40,610 nt of DNA, from positions 1 to 40,610 of the forward strand of contig JAIPFM010000011.1 of the NCBI GenBank assembly GCA_021736645.1, written 5' to 3'. A program made the translations under genes and the position numbers. How positions within the stretch are numbered: the first letter of the stretch is position 1; each line of letters starts with the position of its first letter. Below the pieces are notes generated by a model. It was not told the DNA's origin. It saw nothing but the letters and a program-made list of their open reading frames with translations, and searched no databases. Shown in pieces: positions 33,139-40,610 of this stretch. The stretch is from Phycisphaerae bacterium (GTDB lineage Bacteria > Planctomycetota > Phycisphaerae > Sedimentisphaerales > Anaerobacaceae).

Positions 33139-33404
33139 AACCAGTCCTTTTCCACTTTGATCAATGTATTTTGCGCATAGTGTACTGTGCCGGTAAATTT
33201 CCTACAAGAAAAATGGTTATCAAGATAGACGCACTATTGAGCAGGTATTTCAAAGAAAATAATGCCAAGATTCCCTAAGGAAATACTGTAAAATAAACCG
33301 CTTTTCCCGAACATCCAGGAAACAAACTCCGGTATACACCCCATTGATGGTCGTTCTTTTAAAGAGAAAATCCCTTTTTAACGCTATTAACTGTGAGAAA
33401 GACA

Positions 33405-34844
33405 ATGTCGAGTCTTCCTGAAAATAATACATTAGTGGGTGAATATGCCTATGGCTGGCGTACCGATGTTGAAACTGAAACATTTGGCAAGGGCCTGACC
33501 GAAGAGGTTGTGCGCGCCATTTCCGCCCGGAAAAACGAACCCGAATTCATGCTGGAATACAGGCTCACGGCCTTTCGGCACTGGCTGACGCTCAAGGAGC
33601 CTCACTGGTGCCATGCCCACTATGAGCCGATCGATTACCAGGATCTCTGTTACTACTCTTCGCCCAAAAAGAAGGATGGGCCCCAGAGTCTGGACGAGGT
33701 GGATGAAGAGGTGCTGCGCACCTTTGATAAGCTGGGTATTCCTCTTTACGAGCGAGAGTGGCTGGCTGGGGTGGCCGTGGACGCTGTGTTTGATAGTGTG
33801 TCAGTGGCCACAACCCATCGGGCGGAACTGGAAACATATGGCATTCATTTCTGCTCCATGTCTGAGGCCATACAGGAGTATCCTGAACTGGTCAAAAAGC
33901 ACCTCGGGTCCGTGATCTCGTATCGAGACAATTTCTTTGCGGCCCTGAATGCGGCCGTGTTTTCTGATGGGTCATTCTGCTACATTCCCAAGGGTGTGCA
34001 CTGCCCCATGGAATTGTCCACGTACTTCCGGATCAACACCCAGAACACGGGCCAGTTTGAACGCACCCTGATTGTGGCTGAAGAGGGCAGTTACGTGTCG
34101 TACCTGGAGGGCTGTACTGCGCCGGCCTATGATGACAACCAGTTGCATGCGGCGGTGGTGGAGCTGGTGGCCGAGGCCCATGCTGAGATCAAGTACTCCA
34201 CTGTGCAGAACTGGTATTCCGGGGACAAAGAGGGCAAGGGCGGCATTTACAACTTTGTGGTCAAGCGAGGCCTGTGCCGGGGTCACCATTCCAAGATTTC
34301 CTGGACCCAGGTGGAGGCGGGATCAGCCATCACCTGGAAGTACCCCAGTGTGATCCTCAAGGGGGATCATTCTGTGGGTGAGTTCTACTCCGTGGCCCTG
34401 ACCAATGGCAAGATGCAGGCGGACACAGGCACCAAGATGATCCATATAGGCAAGCACACACGCAGCACGATCATTTCCAAGGGGATCTCCGCGGATCAGT
34501 CGAGCAACAGCTATCGTGGGCTGGTCAATATCCTTCCAAGTGCCGAGTATGCACAGAATTTTTCGCAGTGTGACTCCATGCTCGTGGGCGATCAGTGTGC
34601 CGCAAATACCTTTCCGTACATTGAGGTCAAGAACAATACAGCGCAGATGGGGCATGAAGCCACCACCTCCAAGCTCGGGGCAGATCAGTTGTTCTATCTG
34701 CAGTCCCGCGGCCTGGATACGGAAGCTGCGGTGTCTCTGCTGATCAATGGCTTCTGTAAAGAGGTCTTCAAGAAGCTGCCCATGGAGTTTGCCGTGGAGG
34801 CGGTGCGTCTTCTGGAGATGAAACTCGAAGGCAGTGTGGGGTAA
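33405..34844 (+). CDS. sufB: SUF iron-sulfur scaffold subunit SufB
   Basis: A protein of 479 aa, the usual size. SufB forms the SufBC2D complex on which iron-sulfur clusters are built. Family landmarks are [32 protein letters not shown], and the C-terminal Q-C-D-S-M-L-V-G (conserved Cys) to [14 protein letters not shown] 33405 is used; an in-frame GTG lies 12 bp upstream and the Shine-Dalgarno is weak for either. First gene of a five-gene operon; 265 bp of AT-rich sequence precede it, with no recognisable SufR/IscR site. Confidence 0.96.
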   Translation: MSSLPENNTLVGEYAYGWRTDVETETFGKGLTEEVVRAISARKNEPEFMLEYRLTAFRHWLTLKEPHWCHAHYEPIDYQDLCYYSSPKKKDGPQSLDEVDEEVLRTFDKLGIPLYEREWLAGVAVDAVFDSVSVATTHRAELETYGIHFCSMSEAIQEYPELVKKHLGSVISYRDNFFAALNAAVFSDGSFCYIPKGVHCPMELSTYFRINTQNTGQFERTLIVAEEGSYVSYLEGCTAPAYDDNQLHAAVVELVAEAHAEIKYSTVQNWYSGDKEGKGGIYNFVVKRGLCRGHHSKISWTQVEAGSAITWKYPSVILKGDHSVGEFYSVALTNGKMQADTGTKMIHIGKHTRSTIISKGISADQSSNSYRGLVNILPSAEYAQNFSQCDSMLVGDQCAANTFPYIEVKNNTAQMGHEATTSKLGADQLFYLQSRGLDTEAAVSLLINGFCKEVFKKLPMEFAVEAVRLLEMKLEGSVG

Positions 34845-34900
34845 GGATCAGGGATTAGGGGCCAGGGGTTAGGGAATAGATTTTGATGGTTAGTGAATAG
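34845..34900. repeat. Heptanucleotide tandem tract between sufB and sufC
   Basis: Five exact-phase units (GGATCAG, GGATTAG, GGGCCAG, GGGTTAG, GGAATAG; 34845-34879) start right after the sufB stop. The next heptads in the same phase are ATTTTGA, TGGTTAG and TGAATAG, so seven of eight units end in AG. The 7-bp period fills the whole spacer up to the sufC ribosome site. Confidence 0.75.
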
Positions 34901-34917
34901 TGTAAGGAATAATTACT

Positions 34918-35670
34918 ATGTTGAATATACGTGATTTACATGCAAAGGTAGTGGATGGCGATGAGATCTTGAGGGGCGTGGAGCTCCAAATACCCAAGGG
35001 GGAGATCCATGCGATCATGGGGCCCAATGGCTCCGGCAAGAGCACACTGTCCAAGGTGCTGGCCGGTCATCCTGATTATGAAGTGACACAGGGGCGGGTG
35101 ACCTACCAGCCCAAGAACGAAACGATCAATCTCCTGGAACTGGAGCCGCATGAACGGTCTCTTGAGGGCGTGTTCCTGGCGTTTCAATACCCAGTGGAAT
35201 TGCCCGGTGTGACCAACTCCCTGTTTCTGAGGTCCTGTTACCACCAGATCTGTCAGCACCGTCATGAACCGCCCATGGACCCGTTTGATTTTGTGCAGTT
35301 TCTGCAGGACAAGATGAGTCTGCTGAAGATTGATGAGCGGTTTCTGGAGCGATATGTGAATGTGGATTACAGCGGCGGTGAAAAGAAACGCAATGAGATC
35401 CTTCAGATGGCCGTACTGAATCCGTATCTGGCCATTCTGGATGAAACGGATTCGGGTCTGGATATTGACTCGTTGCGTATTGTGGCCGAAGGTGTCAATG
35501 CCTTGAAGTCGCCGGACAAATCCACGCTGCTCATTACGCACTATCAGCGTCTGCTCGATTACATTGAGCCCGACGTGGTACACATCATGTCTCATGGCCG
35601 AATCGTCAAGTCCGGTGGACCGGAGCTTGCCTTGAGCGTGGAGAAAAAAGGCTATGCGTGGGTGGCTTAA
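34918..35670 (+). CDS. sufC: SUF ATPase SufC
   Basis: An ABC-type ATPase of 250 aa that energises cluster assembly on SufB-SufD. Walker A G-P-N-G-S-G-K-S-T (35-43), Q loop in L-A-F-Q-Y-P (88-92), signature Y-S-G-G-E-K-K-R-N-E (151-160, the SufC-specific form) and Walker B L-A-I-L-D-E-T-D-S-G-L-D (171-182) are complete. AAGGA 9 nt before the ATG. The protein has no membrane partner domain, as is usual for SufC. Confidence 0.97.
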   Translation: MLNIRDLHAKVVDGDEILRGVELQIPKGEIHAIMGPNGSGKSTLSKVLAGHPDYEVTQGRVTYQPKNETINLLELEPHERSLEGVFLAFQYPVELPGVTNSLFLRSCYHQICQHRHEPPMDPFDFVQFLQDKMSLLKIDERFLERYVNVDYSGGEKKRNEILQMAVLNPYLAILDETDSGLDIDSLRIVAEGVNALKSPDKSTLLITHYQRLLDYIEPDVVHIMSHGRIVKSGGPELALSVEKKGYAWVA

Positions 35671-35671
35671 C

Positions 35672-35706
35672 GGTTGTTGGTGAGTGGCCGATGATGGCTG
35701 GCAACC
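35672..35706. repeat. Degenerate heptad tract/hairpin between sufC and sufD
   Basis: In 7-bp phase the spacer reads GGTTGTT, GGTGAGT, GGCCGAT, GATGGCT, GGCAACC. The first four fit G-[GA]-N4-T. The outer GGTTG (35672-35676) and CAACC (35702-35706) can pair. Weaker than the tract before sufC. Confidence 0.4.
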
Positions 35707-35763
35707 CTTTGACTGTGACGTGTAATCAAAAATCCGGAATCCACTATTATAAATGGTAAGATC

Positions 35764-37068
35764 ATGGTGACTACAGTTCAATCCAATATTCGTTTTCAAG
35801 ATATCTATGCTGAGCTTCAGCGTGCGGACCAGCCTCAATGGCTTTCGAGTCTTCGCCGATCAGGGCTCGAGACCTTTGAATCTCAGGGGATTCCCGACCG
35901 GAAGCATGAGGAATACAAGTATACCAATCTTCAGGATCTGACCACGTTTCCCTTTGTGTTGGCCAGGCCCAAGATAAATGTCCAGGCGTCTGCGCTGGAC
36001 CGTTGGGTCCCTGAAGACGCGGCCTGCTTTGTGTTCGTGGATGGTTTTTTCAGCCCGGCCCTGAGTCGGTATGCTGACATGGCTGAGCACATCGAGTTTT
36101 GCGCCCTGTCTGATGAGTTGTTGAAGCCCGGAGTGTTGAAGCAGGTGTTCAAACCAGTGCAGCCGTCTGATGATGTGTTCGACCTGCTCAACACGGCCCT
36201 GTTCCAGGATGGTGTGGTGCTCAAGATCAAGGACCATGCTGAAATCGAGTCTGAGATCCACATTGTGAATCTGTCTTCCGGACAGCCGGATATACTCATT
36301 TCACCGAGGCATTGGATTTCCATTGGTCAGTGCACTGAGGTGAGTCTGGTTCAGACCTCTGCCAGTCTTGACGACCAGGCGGTCTGGACCAATGCCCGCA
36401 CCGAGATTCAGGTGGCCCAGAACAGTCAGGTGCGCTACACCCAGATTCAGGCGGACAATCTGGCGGCCTATCATATCCACAACACCCACATGCAGGCAGC
36501 ACGCGACAGTCAGATCGAGTGTTTCACCCTGACCACGGGCGGTCGTGTGGTGCGCAACAATTTCAGTGCGGCCCTGGATGGCCCTGGCATTGACATGACC
36601 CTCAACTGTCTGAGTACCGTGCGCGGGCATCAGCATGTGGACCATCATACGGTGGTGGATCATCGGGCGCCCCACTGCATGAGTTCGCAGCTTTACAAGA
36701 ATATTCTGGCGGACAAGGGACGCACCGTGTTTAATGGTAAGATCTTTGTGCGTCAGGCAGCCCAGCAGACCAATGCGTATCAGCTCAACCGAAACCTGCT
36801 GCTCAGTGGTCAGGCTGAAGCCGATACAAAACCACAACTGGAGATCTTTGCTGACGACGTTCGCTGCACGCACGGCGCCACGGTGGGGCCGATCGATGAC
36901 GCGGAATTGTTTTATTTACAGAGTCGAGGCATGACACGGGATCAGGCGATTTCCCTGATGTCACACGGGTTTGCCGAAGACGTGCTCGCCACGGTCTCGG
37001 ACGACGATATGCGAAATCATATGCGCACATTACTGGTGGACTTCTTTGATGCCATAGAAGGGAAGTGA
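35764..37068 (+). CDS. sufD: SUF scaffold subunit SufD
   Basis: A protein of 434 aa, SufB's paralogue and partner. The N-terminal helical part holds R-K-H-E-E-Y-K-Y-T-N-L (family pattern R-x-E-x-W/Y-K-Y-T). The beta-helical core and the C-terminal [19 protein letters not shown] and G-F-A-E-D-V are typical. The conserved His of the C-terminal core is present (C-T-H-G-A). The sufS start follows the sufD stop by 2 bp. Confidence 0.95.
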   Translation: MVTTVQSNIRFQDIYAELQRADQPQWLSSLRRSGLETFESQGIPDRKHEEYKYTNLQDLTTFPFVLARPKINVQASALDRWVPEDAACFVFVDGFFSPALSRYADMAEHIEFCALSDELLKPGVLKQVFKPVQPSDDVFDLLNTALFQDGVVLKIKDHAEIESEIHIVNLSSGQPDILISPRHWISIGQCTEVSLVQTSASLDDQAVWTNARTEIQVAQNSQVRYTQIQADNLAAYHIHNTHMQAARDSQIECFTLTTGGRVVRNNFSAALDGPGIDMTLNCLSTVRGHQHVDHHTVVDHRAPHCMSSQLYKNILADKGRTVFNGKIFVRQAAQQTNAYQLNRNLLLSGQAEADTKPQLEIFADDVRCTHGATVGPIDDAELFYLQSRGMTRDQAISLMSHGFAEDVLATVSDDDMRNHMRTLLVDFFDAIEGK

Positions 37069-37070
37069 TC

Positions 37071-38294
37071 ATGGGTCTGGATGTCTATACCGTGCTGAAT
37101 GACTTTCCTGCCCTGGGGCAACTGGTGCATGGGCATTACCCCCTCGTGTATCTCGACAATGCGGCGACCACACTCAAGCCCAGGCAGGTGATGGACGCCA
37201 TGAACCAGTACTATCGCGTGGACACAGGCAACATCCACAGGGGCGTGCATCAGCTCAGTCAGCACGCCACAGAAAAATATGAGAAGACTCGGACCACGGT
37301 GCAGCGTTTTATCCAGGCCGAGTCCCCTGACAACATTGTGTTTACGTCCGGCACCACCGCGTCGATCAATATGGTGGCCCAGGGTTACGTGCGCAAGCGG
37401 TTGTCACCGGGTGATGAGATCCTGATCACGCACATGGAGCATCACGCCAATATTGTCCCCTGGCAGATGCTTTGTGAGCAGACCGGCGCAGTGCTCAAGG
37501 TGGCCCCGATTGACGACGAGGGCAACGTCCTGTTGGAGGCCTACGAACATCTCCTCACAGACCGTACGCGATTTGTGTCCGTGGGCTATGTGTCGAATGC
37601 CCTGGGGACGGTCAATCCGATCGACGCCATGATTGCCCTGGCACACGCCCGGGGTGTGGCTGTGCTCGTGGATGCTGCCCAGGCCGTGGCGACCCTGCCT
37701 GTGGACGTGAAGGCACTTGATTGTGACTTCCTGGCCTTTTCAGGTCACAAGCTGTATGGCCCCACGGGCGTGGGTGTCCTCTACGGCAAGGCTGAGGCGC
37801 TGGCAGAGATGGACCCCGTATTCGGCGGGGGTGACATGATCCTGTCCGTGACCTTTGAAAAGACCCTGTACAATCGCATCCCGGCCCGGTTTGAAGCGGG
37901 CACGCCGCCCATTGCAGAGGTCATCGGCCTGGGTGCGGCCATTGACTATGTCACCGAGATCGGCATGGCGCATGTGGCCAGCCACGAGCGTGGTCTCATG
38001 CAAGATGCCCAGGAGGCATTGCAGGCCATTCCCGGTGTACGCATCATCGGCACGTCCCCGGACAAGGCAGGGATTGTGTCCTTTGTCATGGACGGTGCCC
38101 ACCCCCACGACATTGGCACGATCCTGGACAGTCTTGGTGTGGCCATCCGGGCAGGCCACCACTGTGCCCAGCCCGTGATGCAGCGGTTCGGTATTGCGGC
38201 CACGGCCAGGGTGTCCTTTGGCCTGTACAACACCCAGGCAGATGTGGATCATCTGATTGCAGCCGTCAACAAGGTCAGGGAGATCTTTGCATGA
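37071..38294 (+). CDS. sufS: Cysteine desulfurase SufS (group II)
   Basis: A PLP enzyme of 407 aa that takes sulfur from cysteine and hands it to SufU. PLP lysine Lys227 in F-S-G-H-K-L-Y-G-P, H-H (124-125) stacking on the ring, Asp201 in V-D-A-A-Q-A, and the persulfide Cys365 in R-A-G-H-H-C-A-Q-P are all present. The short group II loop around Cys365 is kept. ATG 37071 is preferred over GTG 37065 because GAAGGGAAG lies at a better distance and the GTG overlaps sufD. The stop overlaps the sufU start by ATGA. Confidence 0.97.
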   Translation: MGLDVYTVLNDFPALGQLVHGHYPLVYLDNAATTLKPRQVMDAMNQYYRVDTGNIHRGVHQLSQHATEKYEKTRTTVQRFIQAESPDNIVFTSGTTASINMVAQGYVRKRLSPGDEILITHMEHHANIVPWQMLCEQTGAVLKVAPIDDEGNVLLEAYEHLLTDRTRFVSVGYVSNALGTVNPIDAMIALAHARGVAVLVDAAQAVATLPVDVKALDCDFLAFSGHKLYGPTGVGVLYGKAEALAEMDPVFGGGDMILSVTFEKTLYNRIPARFEAGTPPIAEVIGLGAAIDYVTEIGMAHVASHERGLMQDAQEALQAIPGVRIIGTSPDKAGIVSFVMDGAHPHDIGTILDSLGVAIRAGHHCAQPVMQRFGIAATARVSFGLYNTQADVDHLIAAVNKVREIFA

Positions 38295-38746
38295 ACATGA
38301 CAGATGAACTCTACCAGGAAGTGATACTGGATCACAACCGTCATGCACGCAATTATCACGCCATGACAGATGCCACACATACGGCAGAGGGGTACAATCC
38401 CCTGTGCGGCGATCATTACCAGGTGCATCTCAAACTCAATGACCAGGGCGTGATTGAATCGCTGGCCTTTGAAGGCGAGGGCTGCGCGATTTCCAAGGCA
38501 TCTCTGTCCATCATGACGGATGCACTCAAGGGCAAGACCGCGGATGAGGCCAAGGCTCTGTTTGAGGCCTTTCACGACCTGGTCACAGGGCAGGCCCCGT
38601 CCAAAGACTCTGACAAGTCGCTTGGCAAGCTTGCCGTGTTCGGCGGGGTGTGTAAGTTCCCCTCGCGCATCAAATGTGCGACACTCGGCTGGCATGCCCT
38701 GATGGGGGCACTGAATCAAAGCCAGGGACGCGTCAGTACGGAGTGA
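38291..38746 (+). CDS. sufU: SufU zinc-dependent sulfur acceptor
   Basis: A protein of 151 aa that accepts sulfur from SufS. Zinc ligands Cys39 and Asp41 (N-P-L-C-G-D), Cys65 (G-C-A-I-S-K-A-S) and Cys129 (R-I-K-C-A-T-L-G-W) match B. subtilis SufU (41, 43, 66, 128). The SufU-specific insertion before the last cysteine separates it from IscU. An additional Cys121 (G-V-C-K-F-P) sits 8 residues before Cys129. The gene overlaps sufS by 4 bp. No sufE or sufA gene is present. Confidence 0.95.
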   Translation: MNMTDELYQEVILDHNRHARNYHAMTDATHTAEGYNPLCGDHYQVHLKLNDQGVIESLAFEGEGCAISKASLSIMTDALKGKTADEAKALFEAFHDLVTGQAPSKDSDKSLGKLAVFGGVCKFPSRIKCATLGWHALMGALNQSQGRVSTE

Positions 38747-38937
38747 TGTCCCAAGAGGGATTGCCTGTGCCGGGGCCACTGAGATTCAGCTCGAAGACAT
38801 CCCAGCACGCCACGGGGTGAGGACTCGTCCTGGCCTGGATGGCGCAGGCACTTGTCAGTCATACCGCGCACAGCCAACAAGAGAATCGTGTCATGGATTG
38901 GCTCTGAATGAAGGTTTGAAACAGGGTGTTTGTTTTC

Positions 38938-40610
38938 TTACTCTTGGGCGTGGCGGATGGAGACCAATACCACACCGTGTCTGGGTACCTGGGCGGTAAA
39001 CGCTGTGGGAAAGACACCCAGATCTTTCTGACGCCAGAGATCCCTGACCTGCTGGCTGCCTGTGACGCCGAGATCCTCCCATTGCACGGTCACCCTGTCA
39101 GGCGCCTGCGACCGGTTGAACAAACCCACGGCCTTCGACCCATTCGCCATGGTCTTGGCCCAGACCTCGGTCATGCCGTCACGTGCCAGACGCCTGGCCG
39201 GCTCTCCCAGCGGGTCCTGGTTGACCGCCAACACTTCGTCGTTGGTCAGCAGATTCAGCGTAAAGTCATCCAACTGCGTGACATCGCAGCCCAGCAGGAG
39301 CGGCGCATTCAGCAGGCACCACAGGCTCATATGGGTATACTGTTCATGGGGGGACAGCTCGGAGGGACGCAGCTCCCTGCCCCAGCCGACCTGTCCCAGG
39401 ACCAGCATGTCCGGATCATTCCAATGGCCGGGGCCTGCATGGGCCTGATACTGATCCTGGGAAAAGCCAATGTCACTGACACTGGCCCAGGTGTCCACAA
39501 TGTCATTGGTCGTGCGCCAGCTATTGCCGCCCACAGTCTGGCCCCACTGCCAGACCTGGCCCATGCCGTACTGGCACAGGCTGTACACAATGTCACGCGG
39601 GACCTGATCCAGACACTGCTTCATGAGTTCATAGGGTTTTTTCAGGGCTGGAAGATCCGGATTCTCAACAAGAGCACTGTACCCGCACCAGTCGTATTTG
39701 AGATAGTCAAATCCCCACACGGCAAATTGCACGGCATCCTGCATCTCATGCTGATAGCTCCCTTCATACCCCTGGCAGGTGGTGGGGCCGGGGGAGATAT
39801 AGATGCCCGCCTTGAGTCCCAGGTCATGGATATCCCTGACCAGCCCGGCCATGTCCGGAAACTTTCGGTTGCACAGGATCATGCCCAGGTCGTCCCGTGC
39901 AGGGCCGTTGACAAGGGGATCCTGGGCATCAGGCATGTTCATCCAGCAATCATCGATATTCACATAGGACCAGCCATGGTGGATCAGGCCGGTGTCAACC
40001 AGGGCCCGGGCACTGGCCAGGATCTTGTCCTGATCCACGGCACAGCCCCAGCAATTCCAACTGTTCCATCCCATGGGGGGTGTCAGAGCCAGTGTGTCAC
40101 CCACGACAATGCGCACATCCTGCTGTGCGGTCCCCAGGGCATTGCTGGCCTTCAGTGTCACGTGATAGCTCGTCTTTTCCTGAAGTGTGCCCTGCAACTG
40201 GCCGGTGTCAGGGTCCAGTGTCAATCCCTGGGGCAGGGGATCTGCACTGAAGTGCATGGGCCGGTCCCCGGTGGCTGCCATAGTGTACAGCACCGGACTG
40301 CCGGGACGCACGCCCAGAACTCTGGGGCTGTTTATTTTGGGGTGGGGCCCGGGCTTCGGCGTGAGGATGTAGGGTGCTTCCGGGGTCCTGTGCACGGTGT
40401 GCGGCAGTGTCCCTGTAAAAACAAACTCGGCGTCCACCCAGTCGGCATGCGCATTGTCCGTGCCTTCAGGACCGGGTTCCACCAGCAGGAGCAATTCACG
40501 CACACCCTTGAGCTCTATATCCACGGGCCGGGCAGCCTGACCGGTCTTCATGAGGCCGCTGTGAAAGAGTTCAAGTCCGTCGCCCACGACCCGGAATACG
40601 GCAGAACCTT
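38938..40610 (-). CDS. GH27 alpha-galactosidase with NPCBM and Ig-like domains, 5' partial
   Basis: The frame remains open to the window edge, so the N terminus is missing; about 557 residues are visible. In protein order: the end of an NPCBM carbohydrate-binding domain (V-F-R-V-V-G-D-G-L-E-L-F-H-S-G at 40600-40556), a putative Ig (He_PIG) domain (about 40320-40105), and a complete GH27 barrel from L-T-P-P-M-G-W-N-S-W-N. Catalytic residues are visible: nucleophile Asp in Y-L-K-Y-D-W-C (codon 39693-39691) and acid/base Asp in T-T-N-D-I-V-D-T-W (codon 39504-39502). N-I-D-D-C-W is also intact. The family removes alpha-1,6- or alpha-1,3-linked galactose from galactomannans, oligosaccharides or glycoproteins. 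Secretion is likely but its signal lies outside the window. Confidence 0.93.
   Translation of the reverse strand, partial: GSAVFRVVGDGLELFHSGLMKTGQAARPVDIELKGVRELLLLVEPGPEGTDNAHADWVDAEFVFTGTLPHTVHRTPEAPYILTPKPGPHPKINSPRVLGVRPGSPVLYTMAATGDRPMHFSADPLPQGLTLDPDTGQLQGTLQEKTSYHVTLKASNALGTAQQDVRIVVGDTLALTPPMGWNSWNCWGCAVDQDKILASARALVDTGLIHHGWSYVNIDDCWMNMPDAQDPLVNGPARDDLGMILCNRKFPDMAGLVRDIHDLGLKAGIYISPGPTTCQGYEGSYQHEMQDAVQFAVWGFDYLKYDWCGYSALVENPDLPALKKPYELMKQCLDQVPRDIVYSLCQYGMGQVWQWGQTVGGNSWRTTNDIVDTWASVSDIGFSQDQYQAHAGPGHWNDPDMLVLGQVGWGRELRPSELSPHEQYTHMSLWCLLNAPLLLGCDVTQLDDFTLNLLTNDEVLAVNQDPLGEPARRLARDGMTEVWAKTMANGSKAVGLFNRSQAPDRVTVQWEDLGVTGSQQVRDLWRQKDLGVFPTAFTAQVPRHGVVLVSIRHAQE

Noticed and set aside
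38747..38937. Terminator or small gene between sufU and the GH27 gene
   Set aside because: No stable hairpin with T tract on either strand and no supported reading frame.

Overview
The window looks like a piece of chromosome from a Planctomycetota bacterium, most likely of the class Phycisphaerae (Sedimentisphaerales-like). The pointers are a giant secreted parallel beta-helix protein whose modules end in V-D-[LI]-G-[FY]-H-Y, a degenerate dockerin-type calcium pair, abundant secreted carbohydrate-active enzymes, Tat-type leaders on sugar-isomerase-like proteins, and several small conserved proteins of the type planctomycetes carry. This assignment is inference from gene content; no rRNA or other phylogenetic marker is present.

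Layout. (1) 1-8586: the 3' part of a huge subtilase/beta-helix surface protein, closed by a strong intrinsic terminator. (2) 8836-16631: a tight same-strand pectin/polyuronate operon: GH105-DUF4861, kduI, kduD, KDG kinase, lipoprotein GH105, KDPG aldolase and a Tat-exported TIM-barrel protein. Together these would turn unsaturated uronate disaccharides into pyruvate and glyceraldehyde-3-phosphate. No polysaccharide lyase and no dedicated uptake system lies in the window. A gene of unknown function (16639-17574) follows and converges on a pRiA4b ORF-3-like gene (17588-18571). (3) 18905-24181: a DUF4140/DUF4139 exported protein, then an amidohydrolase-fold protein with lost metal ligands next to an SLC6/NSS sodium symporter, then a MazG-like pyrophosphohydrolase and an Rrf2 regulator on the other strand. 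(4) 24555-28377: STAS antagonist, HATPase anti-sigma kinase, amidase_2 lipoprotein, a small unknown, and a GH10-like protein without either catalytic glutamate. (5) 28486-33138: a HhH (ComEA-like) membrane protein, two coupled genes of unknown function (the second a lipoprotein), a homocysteine S-methyltransferase, a metallophosphoesterase and a multi-pass membrane protein. (6) 33405-38746: sufBCDSU, a complete SUF iron-sulfur assembly operon of the SufU type. (7) 38938-40610: the 3' part of an NPCBM-Ig-GH27 alpha-galactosidase on the minus strand, running off the window.

The least ordinary observations are: two enzyme folds stripped of catalytic or metal residues (amidohydrolase 20955-21794; GH10 26899-28377); degenerate heptanucleotide tandem tracts in intergenic spacers, two of them inside the suf operon; an 8-bp-arm inverted repeat fused to the Shine-Dalgarno of the STAS gene; and the subtilase-triple beta-helix-dockerin architecture of the first protein. 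I do not see an obvious defence system, CRISPR array, prophage, insertion sequence, tRNA or rRNA. All family assignments come from reading motifs; no database search was run.
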